Shown: piece after piece, positions 8,249 to 16,017 of the stretch | Numbering within the stretch: the first letter of the stretch is position 1 | How the letters are laid out: each line of letters starts with the position of its first letter | Assembly (NCBI RefSeq): GCF_001748365.1 | Contig: NZ_BDHH01000008.1 | Span: forward strand, 1 to 64,000 | Length of the DNA stretch: 64,000 nucleotides | Reading direction: 5' to 3' | DNA from: Fusibacter sp. 3D3 | GTDB lineage: Bacteria; Bacillota; Clostridia; Peptostreptococcales; Acidaminobacteraceae | Program-made: the position numbers and the translations under genes | The notes under the pieces: generated by a model | Told to the model about the DNA's origin: nothing | Seen by the model: the letters and a program-made list of their open reading frames with translations, nothing else | The model's database searches: none

Positions 8249-10285
8249 TTATTGTTGAGCGGGCACTAAAATTTTCTGCCCAGCCACAATTGTATTTTTA
8301 TCTTTGAGTTGATTGAGCTCTAAGAGGGCCTCAATTGTCGTATTGTATTTGGCCGCTATTTTCCAAAGGGCATCATTTTCTTTAACAGTATAAGTGATGT
8401 TTTGAGATGTAGATGTTTTTTTGGCAAGTGTTGCTTCGAATTCATCCACTAATTCTCCGAAGTATACCAGTAAGTTATCTACTGGAGCGGATGAGGTCAT
8501 ATCAACGCCAGCTGTTTTTAGGATATCCACAGGATAATCAGAACCACCAGCAGCTAAGAATGTTAAATATTGTTCAGTAGCTTGAGGTTTGTTGTGGAGG
8601 ATGTTGTTCACAAGCTCGTTTGCAGCCGACATACTGGTTGCGTATTTGTATACATAGAAATTCATATAGAAATGCGGAATTCTACTCCAACCTGTTTTAG
8701 CGACATCATCTACAGTATAGTCAGGACCGTAATATTTAGTGATGAGTTCTAACCAGAGCTTATTTAAGTAATCTGCGGATAAAGCTTCACCTGCTTCAAC
8801 TTTTTCATGAATGGTCTGTTCAAATTCAGCGAACATAACTTGGGTGTAGACTGTGCCTCTGATGTTATCAATTTGCATGTTGAGAAGGTAAAGTCTCTCA
8901 TCATCTGATTTTGCATTTTTAATCAAGTAATCCATTAACAAAATTTCATTAGCAGTTGAAGCCACTTCAGCGGTGAAAATCGGATAATCCGCATTGAGAT
9001 AGTTTTGAGCTTTATCAGAGTATACTGAGTTAATCGCATGGCCCATTTCATGTGCTAACGTGGAAACTGAATCAAGACTGTTGTCATAATTGAGAAGAAT
9101 ATAGGGATGTGTACTGTAATTGCCCCAATTATATCCACCCGTATATTTATGATTGTCTTCATAGACATCTAACCAGTTGTTTTTAATACCACTATCGAAG
9201 GTTTTGATATAATCTGCCCCTAAAGGTGCTAGAGCAGTTTGTATAGTCTTAACGGCATCGTCATAGGACATTTCAAAATTATAATTATCAACAAGAGGCA
9301 CATAGCAATCATAGCTGTGAAGTTCGTCAAGGCCCATTGCTTTTTTTCTGACAGTATAATATTTATGCAAATAAGATAAATTATCATTGACGGAGTTTAC
9401 GAGATTATTATAGATAGATTTTGGAATATACTCGGCGTCAAGAGAAGCTTCTAAAGCTGAATTATAGCCACGTGCTTTTGCTAAAAATATATTTTTTTTA
9501 ACTTCAGCATTCATGGTTGCAGCGATCGTGTTGATAGTGGTATCGTAAGAAGAAAACTTAGCGTTATAAGCTTTTTCGCGTAGTGTGCGGTCATTTGACT
9601 CTATAATATTAGAGTAAGTAGAGCCGTTGAGCACAATTGTGTCGCCGTTTTCATCCACAATTTCTGGTTTCACATAATCGGCAAGAGTGACTTTGTCATA
9701 AATATCTTTTGGTGAACCTGTTGTTTCAGAAGCAAGTGCCAAGATTTTTTCCTCTTCGGAAGAAAGCACATGTGCTTTCGCTTTAAGAAGTTTGTCAAGC
9801 GTCATTTGATAAGGCGCCATTTCCGGTAGTGCCATGAAATTACGAATTACTTTTTCGTCAAGTTTAAGAATTTCAGGTGTCACAAATGAAGTTGCACTTT
9901 GATATGCACCGTAAGTACTATCTGCTATACCGGCCATTTCTGTAGCTTCAGAGTTATCTTGGTTGAGATCCATAACAAGATATGGATACATGTAGACATT
10001 GGTTAAAATGGTTGAAGTTTCGATATCAAGTTTAAAGTAGGCAATGATGTTTTCAGCGGTATTCAGTTTACCTTCATACTCCGCAAGCTTTGGAATGTAT
10101 GTATCATTTAAAAGCTTGACATCCTTTTCAAAAGCACTACGATCTGAATAAAGATCTGTTAAATCCCATTTGTAAGCATCAGAGGCATCTTCTCGAGTGG
10201 GTATATCTAGTGCAAATGAGAAGCTTTGACTAAAGAGCATAAGTGTGATCAATAAAAGTGATAATAAGCGTTTTGTCTGTTTCAT
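8249..10285 (-). CDS. exported M3 oligoendopeptidase F-like protein with C-terminal LysM
   Basis: Zinc peptidase of the M3 family (PepF type), 678 residues. A clear signal peptide covers about 1-26 (hydrophobic LLSLLLITLMLFSQSFSFA), whereas ordinary PepF is cytoplasmic. The peptidase body follows, with the zinc motif HEMGH near residue 413 and the third ligand expected about 28 residues later in the FTAEVAST helix. The last 50 residues form a LysM domain (YTVKENDALWKIAAKYNTT), which binds peptidoglycan sugar. The inferred role is a cell-wall-held peptidase that trims peptides outside the cell, fitting the opp importer 6 kb away. The start has AGGGGG eight bases before ATG. Confidence 0.92.
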   Translation of the reverse strand: MKQTKRLLSLLLITLMLFSQSFSFALDIPTREDASDAYKWDLTDLYSDRSAFEKDVKLLNDTYIPKLAEYEGKLNTAENIIAYFKLDIETSTILTNVYMYPYLVMDLNQDNSEATEMAGIADSTYGAYQSATSFVTPEILKLDEKVIRNFMALPEMAPYQMTLDKLLKAKAHVLSSEEEKILALASETTGSPKDIYDKVTLADYVKPEIVDENGDTIVLNGSTYSNIIESNDRTLREKAYNAKFSSYDTTINTIAATMNAEVKKNIFLAKARGYNSALEASLDAEYIPKSIYNNLVNSVNDNLSYLHKYYTVRKKAMGLDELHSYDCYVPLVDNYNFEMSYDDAVKTIQTALAPLGADYIKTFDSGIKNNWLDVYEDNHKYTGGYNWGNYSTHPYILLNYDNSLDSVSTLAHEMGHAINSVYSDKAQNYLNADYPIFTAEVASTANEILLMDYLIKNAKSDDERLYLLNMQIDNIRGTVYTQVMFAEFEQTIHEKVEAGEALSADYLNKLWLELITKYYGPDYTVDDVAKTGWSRIPHFYMNFYVYKYATSMSAANELVNNILHNKPQATEQYLTFLAAGGSDYPVDILKTAGVDMTSSAPVDNLLVYFGELVDEFEATLAKKTSTSQNITYTVKENDALWKIAAKYNTTIEALLELNQLKDKNTIVAGQKILVPAQQ

Positions 10286-10431
10286 ATAAATCCCCCTAAA
10301 AATAAATTTTACATATAAAAAAAATTATATGATAATTATATCCTAGCATTTTATTACAAAAAGTTCAATAATTAATATTAATTTGTTAAAAATCACAAAG
10401 CCGAATATTTATATAAAGACGGTTGCCAACT

Positions 10432-10459
10432 TTGACTTGTGACACCCGAACGGTATAAT
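10432..10459 (+). promoter_or_regulatory. probable sigma-A promoter of the ligase-like gene
   Basis: TTGACT, a 16-base spacer and TATAAT lie about 70 bp before the likely TTG start of the downstream membrane-protein gene. Confidence 0.55.
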
Positions 10460-10529
10460 TGAAAAATTCTATTGAATAAATGGATATATTTTGCTAAGAT
10501 TAGTTCAGTCATGATAAGGAGTGAATTAT

Positions 10530-11693
10530 TTGAATCGCAGTTTATTATTGATTATTGGATCGCCGTTTACAGCTTGGTTTCCTCTTCTGTTCGGTGCGAA
10601 GAAAATCATAAAGGAATCTACAAAAATCGTATTACATCCCGTTAACCTCGGGGTAATCGGTTTATTTTTTTGCGCCATCTTATCTGCCGTCTACAATCGA
10701 GACGCACGTTCTTTTTTTGCGAGTTTTATTTTGTTACTGTATCTTGTTCTGATAAGATGGGTGGGGAATGAGCTCGTGAGCTTTGAAAGGATACATCGTT
10801 TTTTAAGAGAAGTATGGGTTTTGTCTTTGATTCCTGCAATACTGGGCATTGTAGAGAAAATCATTTCAACTCAGATGGAAATGACTTGGTTTGTAAAGTT
10901 GTTTTGGAATCCAACCTATTTCCCAACGATGGGCACTTATAGAATTATGAGCACATTTGGCAACCCTAACGTTGCTGGAGATTGGTTTGGTATGATGTCG
11001 CTTCTCAGTTTTTATTTTCTAGAACACTGTGGGTATGGTAAGAAAAAATTGATCATTGCAGGGAATGTTCTTTTTTTATGTAATTTGATCCTAACGGGGT
11101 CAAAGGGGGCAATGACGGCATACATGCTTTCAGCCTTCGTTTTTGCGATCCTCAAACACAGCAAAAATACATGGAAATTTTTAGTGGTTTTTTCGGGGAT
11201 ATCTATCTTGGGGATGGTCACCTTTTTTAATCTCTTTGAAACCTATAATTCACGTGATTTGATTTGGAAAGGGTGTATTGAAATCATAGCTAAATCCCCA
11301 ATTTTCGGATGTGGTCTACTGGGGATTTATCCACGACTTCATGAAGTCCATGGTCATAACTTGTTCATTTCTATAAGTGCGAGTTTAGGTATTTTAGGAT
11401 TATTGGTGACCTTGTATTTACTTTTTTATCTCGTGAGAACGCTTTGGGCACTTAATTGTAATAGAGTTAGAATGGTGCCTATTTTAACCAGCTTACAGTT
11501 TTTTTTATGGGCACACAGTATGGTGGATTTTACAATTTTAACGCCCCAAATTGGCCTATTCTTTTTTGGAACATGTGCAGTGATAACGAGATTCGGAGCT
11601 GTATTTTTAGATCAAAAGTATCCTCGAATAGATATAGCAATCCATACTAAGCGCCATGGGTTTAAACTCAAACCCCGAAGAACAATCTCTTAA
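10530..11693 (+). CDS. O-antigen ligase / Wzy-like polytopic membrane protein
   Basis: About 387 residues with some ten hydrophobic helices. Near residues 245-300 is the block SPIFGCGLLGIYPRLHEVHGHN followed by a glycine-rich helix, matching the Wzy_C/O-antigen ligase family, whose large extracellular loop and conserved His take part in glycan transfer. The substrate is unknown; in Firmicutes such proteins serve capsule, exopolysaccharide or cell-wall polymer assembly. No glycosyltransferases flank it. A GTG at 10521 abuts the AAGGA site, so the TTG at 10530 (eight-base spacing) is the likely start. Its last four bases overlap the end of the convergent deaminase gene. Confidence 0.75.
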   Translation: MNRSLLLIIGSPFTAWFPLLFGAKKIIKESTKIVLHPVNLGVIGLFFCAILSAVYNRDARSFFASFILLLYLVLIRWVGNELVSFERIHRFLREVWVLSLIPAILGIVEKIISTQMEMTWFVKLFWNPTYFPTMGTYRIMSTFGNPNVAGDWFGMMSLLSFYFLEHCGYGKKKLIIAGNVLFLCNLILTGSKGAMTAYMLSAFVFAILKHSKNTWKFLVVFSGISILGMVTFFNLFETYNSRDLIWKGCIEIIAKSPIFGCGLLGIYPRLHEVHGHNLFISISASLGILGLLVTLYLLFYLVRTLWALNCNRVRMVPILTSLQFFLWAHSMVDFTILTPQIGLFFFGTCAVITRFGAVFLDQKYPRIDIAIHTKRHGFKLKPRRTIS

Positions 11694-12673
11694 AAGTTAA
11701 ATTGAGTATTAAAGCTATAAAGGCCTGTTAATCCACCCGTGTGAATAAAAAGTATGTTTTGAGAATCTTCAAAAGTGCCTTTTTGTAATTCTGTATAGAG
11801 GCCCCTAAAAGCTTTTCCTGTATAAACAGGATCTAAGATGAGCCCTTCAAGAACAGCGATTCTCTTTATGAATTCGAGTTCAGAGGGTTGCGCTAACGCG
11901 TAACCAATCCCCTCATAATCGCCGATGATGTGGATTTCATCTTCGCTAAAAGGGGCTTCGTAATTCATGATGGAGAGAGACTCTCTGACAATTTTAGAGA
12001 TTTCTGATTTGAAATAATCTGGAGTCGATGAAATGTTAAAGCCTATGATTTTTTTAGCGCTATGATCCAAGAGATTTCCAAGAAAGAGTCCTCCGTATGT
12101 ACCACCCGAACCAACAGCGGTAACAAGGGTATCGAACTGAATGGACAGAGCCTCTTCTTGCATTTTGATTTCTTGAAAACAGTTGTAATAGCCAAAAGTA
12201 CCTATGCCATTTGAGGCGCCCATGGGAATAATATAGGCGGTAATGTCTTTTTGCTTATATTCGGATTGGAGCTTTTCCATAAAACTCAAGTATTCTGTGT
12301 TGAATCGTTCTGGCTCTAAATAGGATATTTGTGCCCCCATGATTTCATTTAGAAGAAGATTGCCTTGAGGATGATCTTGTTTATTGCCTCTGAGGACAAG
12401 GTGGGTTTTTAAACCTAAATGATTGGCAACTGCTGTGGTGGCTCTTGCGTGATTGGACTGTAGTCCACCACAGGTGATAATTACTGAAGCGCCTTGTTGA
12501 ATGGCTTCATGCATAGCGTATTCGAGCTTTCTAATTTTATTGCCAGACCATTCATTACCAGTAAAATCATCGCGCTTGATGTAAATATTTTTGTTGAGCA
12601 ATTGAGAGAGTTTATCGAGCTTTTGAATCGGTGTTGGGGTGTTCGCAACGGCTATACGGGATGGAATATTCAT
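11690..12673 (-). CDS. PLP-dependent D-cysteine desulfhydrase / ACC deaminase family
   Basis: Fold-type II PLP enzyme of 327 residues. The PLP lysine lies in SGNKIRKLEYAM near residue 45-50, preceded by IYIKRDDFTG. GGLQSNHARATTAVA and the phosphate-binding AVGSGGTYGG loop (about 190) complete the family pattern. Members cleave D-cysteine to pyruvate, sulfide and ammonia, or open 1-aminocyclopropane-1-carboxylate; D-cysteine or another D-amino acid is likelier in an anaerobe, but sequence alone does not decide. The start has AAGGAGG seven bases upstream. It is monocistronic and divergent from the T-box/aspS unit. Confidence 0.85.
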   Translation of the reverse strand: MNIPSRIAVANTPTPIQKLDKLSQLLNKNIYIKRDDFTGNEWSGNKIRKLEYAMHEAIQQGASVIITCGGLQSNHARATTAVANHLGLKTHLVLRGNKQDHPQGNLLLNEIMGAQISYLEPERFNTEYLSFMEKLQSEYKQKDITAYIIPMGASNGIGTFGYYNCFQEIKMQEEALSIQFDTLVTAVGSGGTYGGLFLGNLLDHSAKKIIGFNISSTPDYFKSEISKIVRESLSIMNYEAPFSEDEIHIIGDYEGIGYALAQPSELEFIKRIAVLEGLILDPVYTGKAFRGLYTELQKGTFEDSQNILFIHTGGLTGLYSFNTQFNF

Positions 12674-12769
12674 AGTAACCTCCTTGTGATCGTATAATGC
12701 AATCTCTTTAATGCTATTATTTCATAATAAGTACGAGACATCAAGTCATGATTGAAAGCTAAAAGTATA

Positions 12770-12798
12770 TTGACACGAATAAGATCGTTTGTTAGAAT
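12770..12798 (+). promoter_or_regulatory. sigma-A promoter of the T-box/aspS unit
   Basis: TTGACA, a 17-base spacer and TAGAAT lie just before the T-box leader. Confidence 0.75.
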
Positions 12799-12804
12799 GG
12801 GTTA

Positions 12805-13092
12805 AATAAAATTCGAATTAAAGCTATAGAAGAGAAGAGTAGCGATGTGGGGAGAAAAAAGCGAGAGAGCGTTGGTGTGAGGCTCTCATGAAACCTTATT
12901 GTGAAAGACATCTCGGAAGTGTCACCTTGAAATGAGTAGGGGTGAACGGTTATCCTCCGTTATAGGGACCTAAGAATAAATAGGATGGCACCGTGAAACC
13001 TTCACTCCTTTGGACGTGAGGGTTTTTCTATTTAAACCAAGGGTGGTACCGCGTTAATTCGCCCCTTGAGCAGACGTGCTCAAGGGGTTTTT
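12805..13092 (+). promoter_or_regulatory. T-box leader, Asp specifier, with terminator
   Basis: tRNA-sensing leader of the aspartyl-tRNA synthetase gene. The invariant T-box AAGGGTGGTACCGCG is at 13039-13053. Stem I contains an AGTA element on its 5' side and GAAA-GAC-A on its 3' side, giving a GAC (Asp) specifier at 12907-12909. The terminator stem pairs CCCCTTGAGC with GCTCAAGGGG (about 13062-13086) and ends in five T. The antiterminator would pair the T-box with the 5' side of that stem. Uncharged tRNA-Asp should favour readthrough. The specifier assignment comes from hand alignment of the stem I loop. Confidence 0.88.
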
Positions 13093-13095
13093 GGC

Positions 13096-13246
13096 ATTAT
13101 AACCCTTGAGGAGATGTCCCCCACTTCTCTATGTGGGGGTTCATATGCCTAATTCAGTGGGAGTCCAAACGCCCACTGAATGCAATCCGATAGGATTGTG
13201 CAAGTGTTACGAAGGTAGCGAAGCGGACTGAGTATACGCTTTGATA
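13096..13246 (+). mobile_element. HEARO/omega-RNA-like structured element, copy 1 (no ORF)
   Basis: A 151-bp element almost identical to 28045-28195. It follows ATTATAA and folds by eye into successive hairpins: CCCCCAC/GTGGGGG, TTCAGTGGG/CCCACTGAA, GCAATCC/GGATTG and AAGCG/CGCTT. ATAA at the 5' boundary, several hairpins, and position just after a terminator match what I know of HEARO (IscB-associated omega-RNA) elements of the IS200/IS605 group. No ORF is present inside. It lies between the T-box terminator and the aspS ribosome binding site, so it is transcribed in the aspS leader. Repeat and structure are seen directly; the HEARO name is inference. Confidence 0.6.
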
Positions 13247-13271
13247 TGGATCTACTTTAAGGAGGTCAAAC

Positions 13272-14561
13272 ATGCGAGTTCTATTATCAGAACTAAAAAA
13301 CAATAGTGGTGAAAAAGTCTTGGTCAAAGGGTGGGTGCACCGTATTCGATTGCTAAAATCAGTTGCTTTTATCGTTTTACGTGATCGTTCAGGGCTTGTT
13401 CAATGCGTTTTTGAAGGTAAACCCGAATGGATAAAAGGGTTAAAGTTAGAGACCGTTATAGCAATAGAGGGCATAGTGTGTCCTTCTAAAAATCAATATC
13501 AGTTATTTGAAATACAAGGTGAACTTTTAAAAATAGAGAGCGAAGTGACTGAAAATCTTCCGATTCAAATCAATGGAGCGCTTTTAGACATCAATCTTGA
13601 AACGGTACTTAACAACAGAGTGCTTTCTTTAAGACATTCTCAGAATCAAGCGCTTTTTAAACTTCAAGCTCTGATTGTAAGTGCGTTTAGGAAATTCTTG
13701 GAAGAAAATGATTTTTTGGAGATGTTCACCCCTAAAATCGTCAAGGAAGGCGCTGAAGGGGGCGCAGAAATATTTAAGCTCGATTATTTTGGAGAAACCG
13801 CTTATTTGGCACAAAGTCCTCAGTTTTACAAGCAAATGATGGTGATTTCAGGATTTGAACGCGTTTTTGAAGTGGGCGCCGTATACCGAGCAGAGCAACA
13901 TAGCACGAATAGACATCTTAACGAATACGTGAGTATGGACTTTGAAATAGGTTTTATAAAAGATGAATATGAAATAATGGCTTTAGAAGAAAAGCTTTTG
14001 CAATTTATGTTTCATACACTTCTGGAGAAAGGAAGCCAGTACCTTGAAATTTTAGAAATTCAATGTCCAATTGTACCGGAGATCATCCCTAAAATTAAAA
14101 TGTCTGAGGCCATCGAAATTCTGAAAATGCACTATCAAAGACATGATCTTGAAGATGACCTCGATCCACAAGGCGAAAGAGAAATAGCGGCATATGCCAA
14201 ATCAAAATATGGGAGTGAGTTTGTTTTCATTACCCATTATCCTAGACATAAACGGCCTATGTATACAAAATGCTATGAGGACAGTGATGAGACCCACAGT
14301 TTTGACTTGCTCTTTAGAGGGCTTGAAATCACAACGGGTGGACAGAGAATTCACCAAAAAGACGTCTTGATCAACAGCATGAAGATGAAGGGCTTAAATC
14401 CAGACCTTTACTCAAGCTATTTAGAAGCCTTTAAATATGGTGCACCCGCACATGGGGGCTTAGCGATAGGGCTCGAAAGACTAACCGCTCAAATCGTGGG
14501 CTTAAACAATGTCAGGCTGGCCTCTCTTTTCCCAAGAGATCAACAAAGGCTTTTGCCGTAA
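13272..14561 (+). CDS. aspS: aspartyl-tRNA synthetase, archaeal/eukaryal type
   Basis: Class II synthetase of 429 residues, the short archaeal-type architecture; the usual bacterial AspRS is about 590 residues with a GAD insertion. An N-terminal OB-fold anticodon domain (about 1-105) contains WVHRIR. Motif 2 is FERVFEVGAVYRAEQHST with Arg, and motif 3 is GGLAIGLERLTAQIVGL. QSPQFYKQMM and FDLLFRGLEITTGGQR fit AspRS (rather than AsnRS) active sites. Such enzymes can be non-discriminating and also charge tRNA-Asn for Gln/Asn amidotransfer, which cannot be settled here. The GAC specifier of its T-box agrees with Asp. AAGGAGG lies six to seven bases before ATG. Confidence 0.9.
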   Translation: MRVLLSELKNNSGEKVLVKGWVHRIRLLKSVAFIVLRDRSGLVQCVFEGKPEWIKGLKLETVIAIEGIVCPSKNQYQLFEIQGELLKIESEVTENLPIQINGALLDINLETVLNNRVLSLRHSQNQALFKLQALIVSAFRKFLEENDFLEMFTPKIVKEGAEGGAEIFKLDYFGETAYLAQSPQFYKQMMVISGFERVFEVGAVYRAEQHSTNRHLNEYVSMDFEIGFIKDEYEIMALEEKLLQFMFHTLLEKGSQYLEILEIQCPIVPEIIPKIKMSEAIEILKMHYQRHDLEDDLDPQGEREIAAYAKSKYGSEFVFITHYPRHKRPMYTKCYEDSDETHSFDLLFRGLEITTGGQRIHQKDVLINSMKMKGLNPDLYSSYLEAFKYGAPAHGGLAIGLERLTAQIVGLNNVRLASLFPRDQQRLLP

Positions 14562-14668
14562 ATCATTTCTTGTGTAAAACAACTTTATTTGGTTAAATAG
14601 TAAGTGAAGGTATTTTGGATAGGCGCACTGAAGTTTATTGAAACTGTGAGATGAAACTGGAGGTCTGT

Positions 14669-15688
14669 ATGAGTCGTGATCAAGTCGTTATAATAGATGA
14701 TGAAATAGAAATTTTAAATGCGATTCGCAGAATTTTAAAAGACGAACCTTATGATATCCTCTATTTTTCGGATGCTTCAGAAGCGATGTCCTATGTGGCG
14801 GATAATAATGTAGATGTTATTTTGTCGGATCAGAGGATGCCTCTTTATACAGGCCTTGACATTATACTGCATGCAAAGCGTAAGTCAAAGGCAATAAGTG
14901 GTATTTTAATGTCGGGATATACTGATTTTGACGTCGTCGTAGCCGCTGTTAATGATGGGGAAATTACGAATTATTTGACCAAGCCATTTGATTCAGATCG
15001 TCTCAAATACCTTATTAAGCAAGGCATCCAAATTAAAAAAGATAAAGATGAAATGGATATTATAAAACAGTTCAAGCTCCTAGATCAAGATCAACTAGAA
15101 AAGACGCAGACGTATCTTGACGAAGAGCAACAAAATAATCTAGAACTCATCATTGGTGCTCTAAGTAAGCTGATTGAAGCAAAAGATCCAGAATTATACG
15201 AACATTCTAAACGGGTTTCAAGCGTAGCCCTTTTTATATCTAAGCAATTAGGGCTGAGCAATGAAGAAAGTCTGTTTATCAGGCTGGCTGCTCAGGTTCA
15301 TGATTTGGGCAAAATATCCTTAAGGGATCAAATTGTCTATAAAGCGAGTAGCTTGAGTGAAAATGAATACCTTGAAATGAAAAAACACCCCGTGGTTGGT
15401 GCTGAAATTTTAAGGCAGTTTCAAATCAATGAACAGTTGGTTAAAATTGTTGAACAGCATCATGAAAGAGTAGATGGTAAAGGTTATCCAGGTGCGCTAA
15501 CAGAACAGAATATTGTTATTGGTGCCAAAATCTTAGCAGTCGCAGATGCTTATGATGCCATTACCTCGGATAGGGTTTACAGAAAAGGACTTTCAAAAGA
15601 AGAAGCACTTGAAATTATTACTAAAGCCAGTGGCAGTATATATGATGAAACAATTGTAAAAGCCTTTATTTCTGGATTAAATTCTTGA
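14669..15688 (+). CDS. response regulator with HD-GYP output domain
   Basis: About 339 residues. A receiver domain (1-125) has Asp10/Asp11, phosphoacceptor Asp54 in ILSDQRMP, and the TKPFD lysine. A short linker leads to an HD-GYP domain (about 160-335) with HDLGK, HHERVDGKGYPG and ADAYDAITSDRVYR all intact, so c-di-GMP (or cGAMP) phosphodiesterase activity is expected, switched by phosphorylation. No histidine kinase is adjacent. An in-frame ATG at 14651 is upstream, but GGAGGT five bases before the ATG at 14669 sets the start. A terminator follows at 15730. Confidence 0.92.
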   Translation: MSRDQVVIIDDEIEILNAIRRILKDEPYDILYFSDASEAMSYVADNNVDVILSDQRMPLYTGLDIILHAKRKSKAISGILMSGYTDFDVVVAAVNDGEITNYLTKPFDSDRLKYLIKQGIQIKKDKDEMDIIKQFKLLDQDQLEKTQTYLDEEQQNNLELIIGALSKLIEAKDPELYEHSKRVSSVALFISKQLGLSNEESLFIRLAAQVHDLGKISLRDQIVYKASSLSENEYLEMKKHPVVGAEILRQFQINEQLVKIVEQHHERVDGKGYPGALTEQNIVIGAKILAVADAYDAITSDRVYRKGLSKEEALEIITKASGSIYDETIVKAFISGLNS

Positions 15689-15729
15689 GAGTGCAAAGGT
15701 AAAAGCATTTTAGAAAAAAGTAAAAGGGG

Positions 15730-15753
15730 CTGTTCTTTTAGAGCAGTTTTTTT
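15730..15753 (+). terminator. intrinsic terminator after HD-GYP gene
   Basis: Seven-pair stem CTGTTCT/AGAGCAG (one G-T pair) with a TTT loop, then seven T. The rest of the 330-bp gap before oppA shows only AT-rich sequence and the oppA promoter. Confidence 0.75.
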
Positions 15754-15953
15754 ATGTTCCAAATGATAAAAAAGAAAAAGTAGCAAGCAAGAGTGTCTTT
15801 GTCACAAAGACATAAAAGAGTGAAAATTCATTTAAATGCAATTATCTTTATAAATATTAGCTAATGTTGAAGTTTTTAACTTGAAAACGGCTTAAATTGC
15901 TTATAAAATGAAGTTTGATATTCAAATAAGTTTCAAAAACTGTTCGCAATAGT

Positions 15954-15982
15954 TTGACAGTTCAAACTGATTGTGATATGAT
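15954..15982 (+). promoter_or_regulatory. sigma-A promoter of opp operon
   Basis: TTGACA, 17-base spacer, TATGAT, about 35 bp before the oppA start codon. Confidence 0.8.
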
Positions 15983-16017
15983 TTCACAATTATATAAAGA
16001 AATGGGGGAAAAGCATA

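Noticed and set aside
13096-13246. Reading the 151-bp element as part of the T-box
   Set aside because: The T-box is complete with its own terminator before 13096, and the element recurs without a T-box at 28045.
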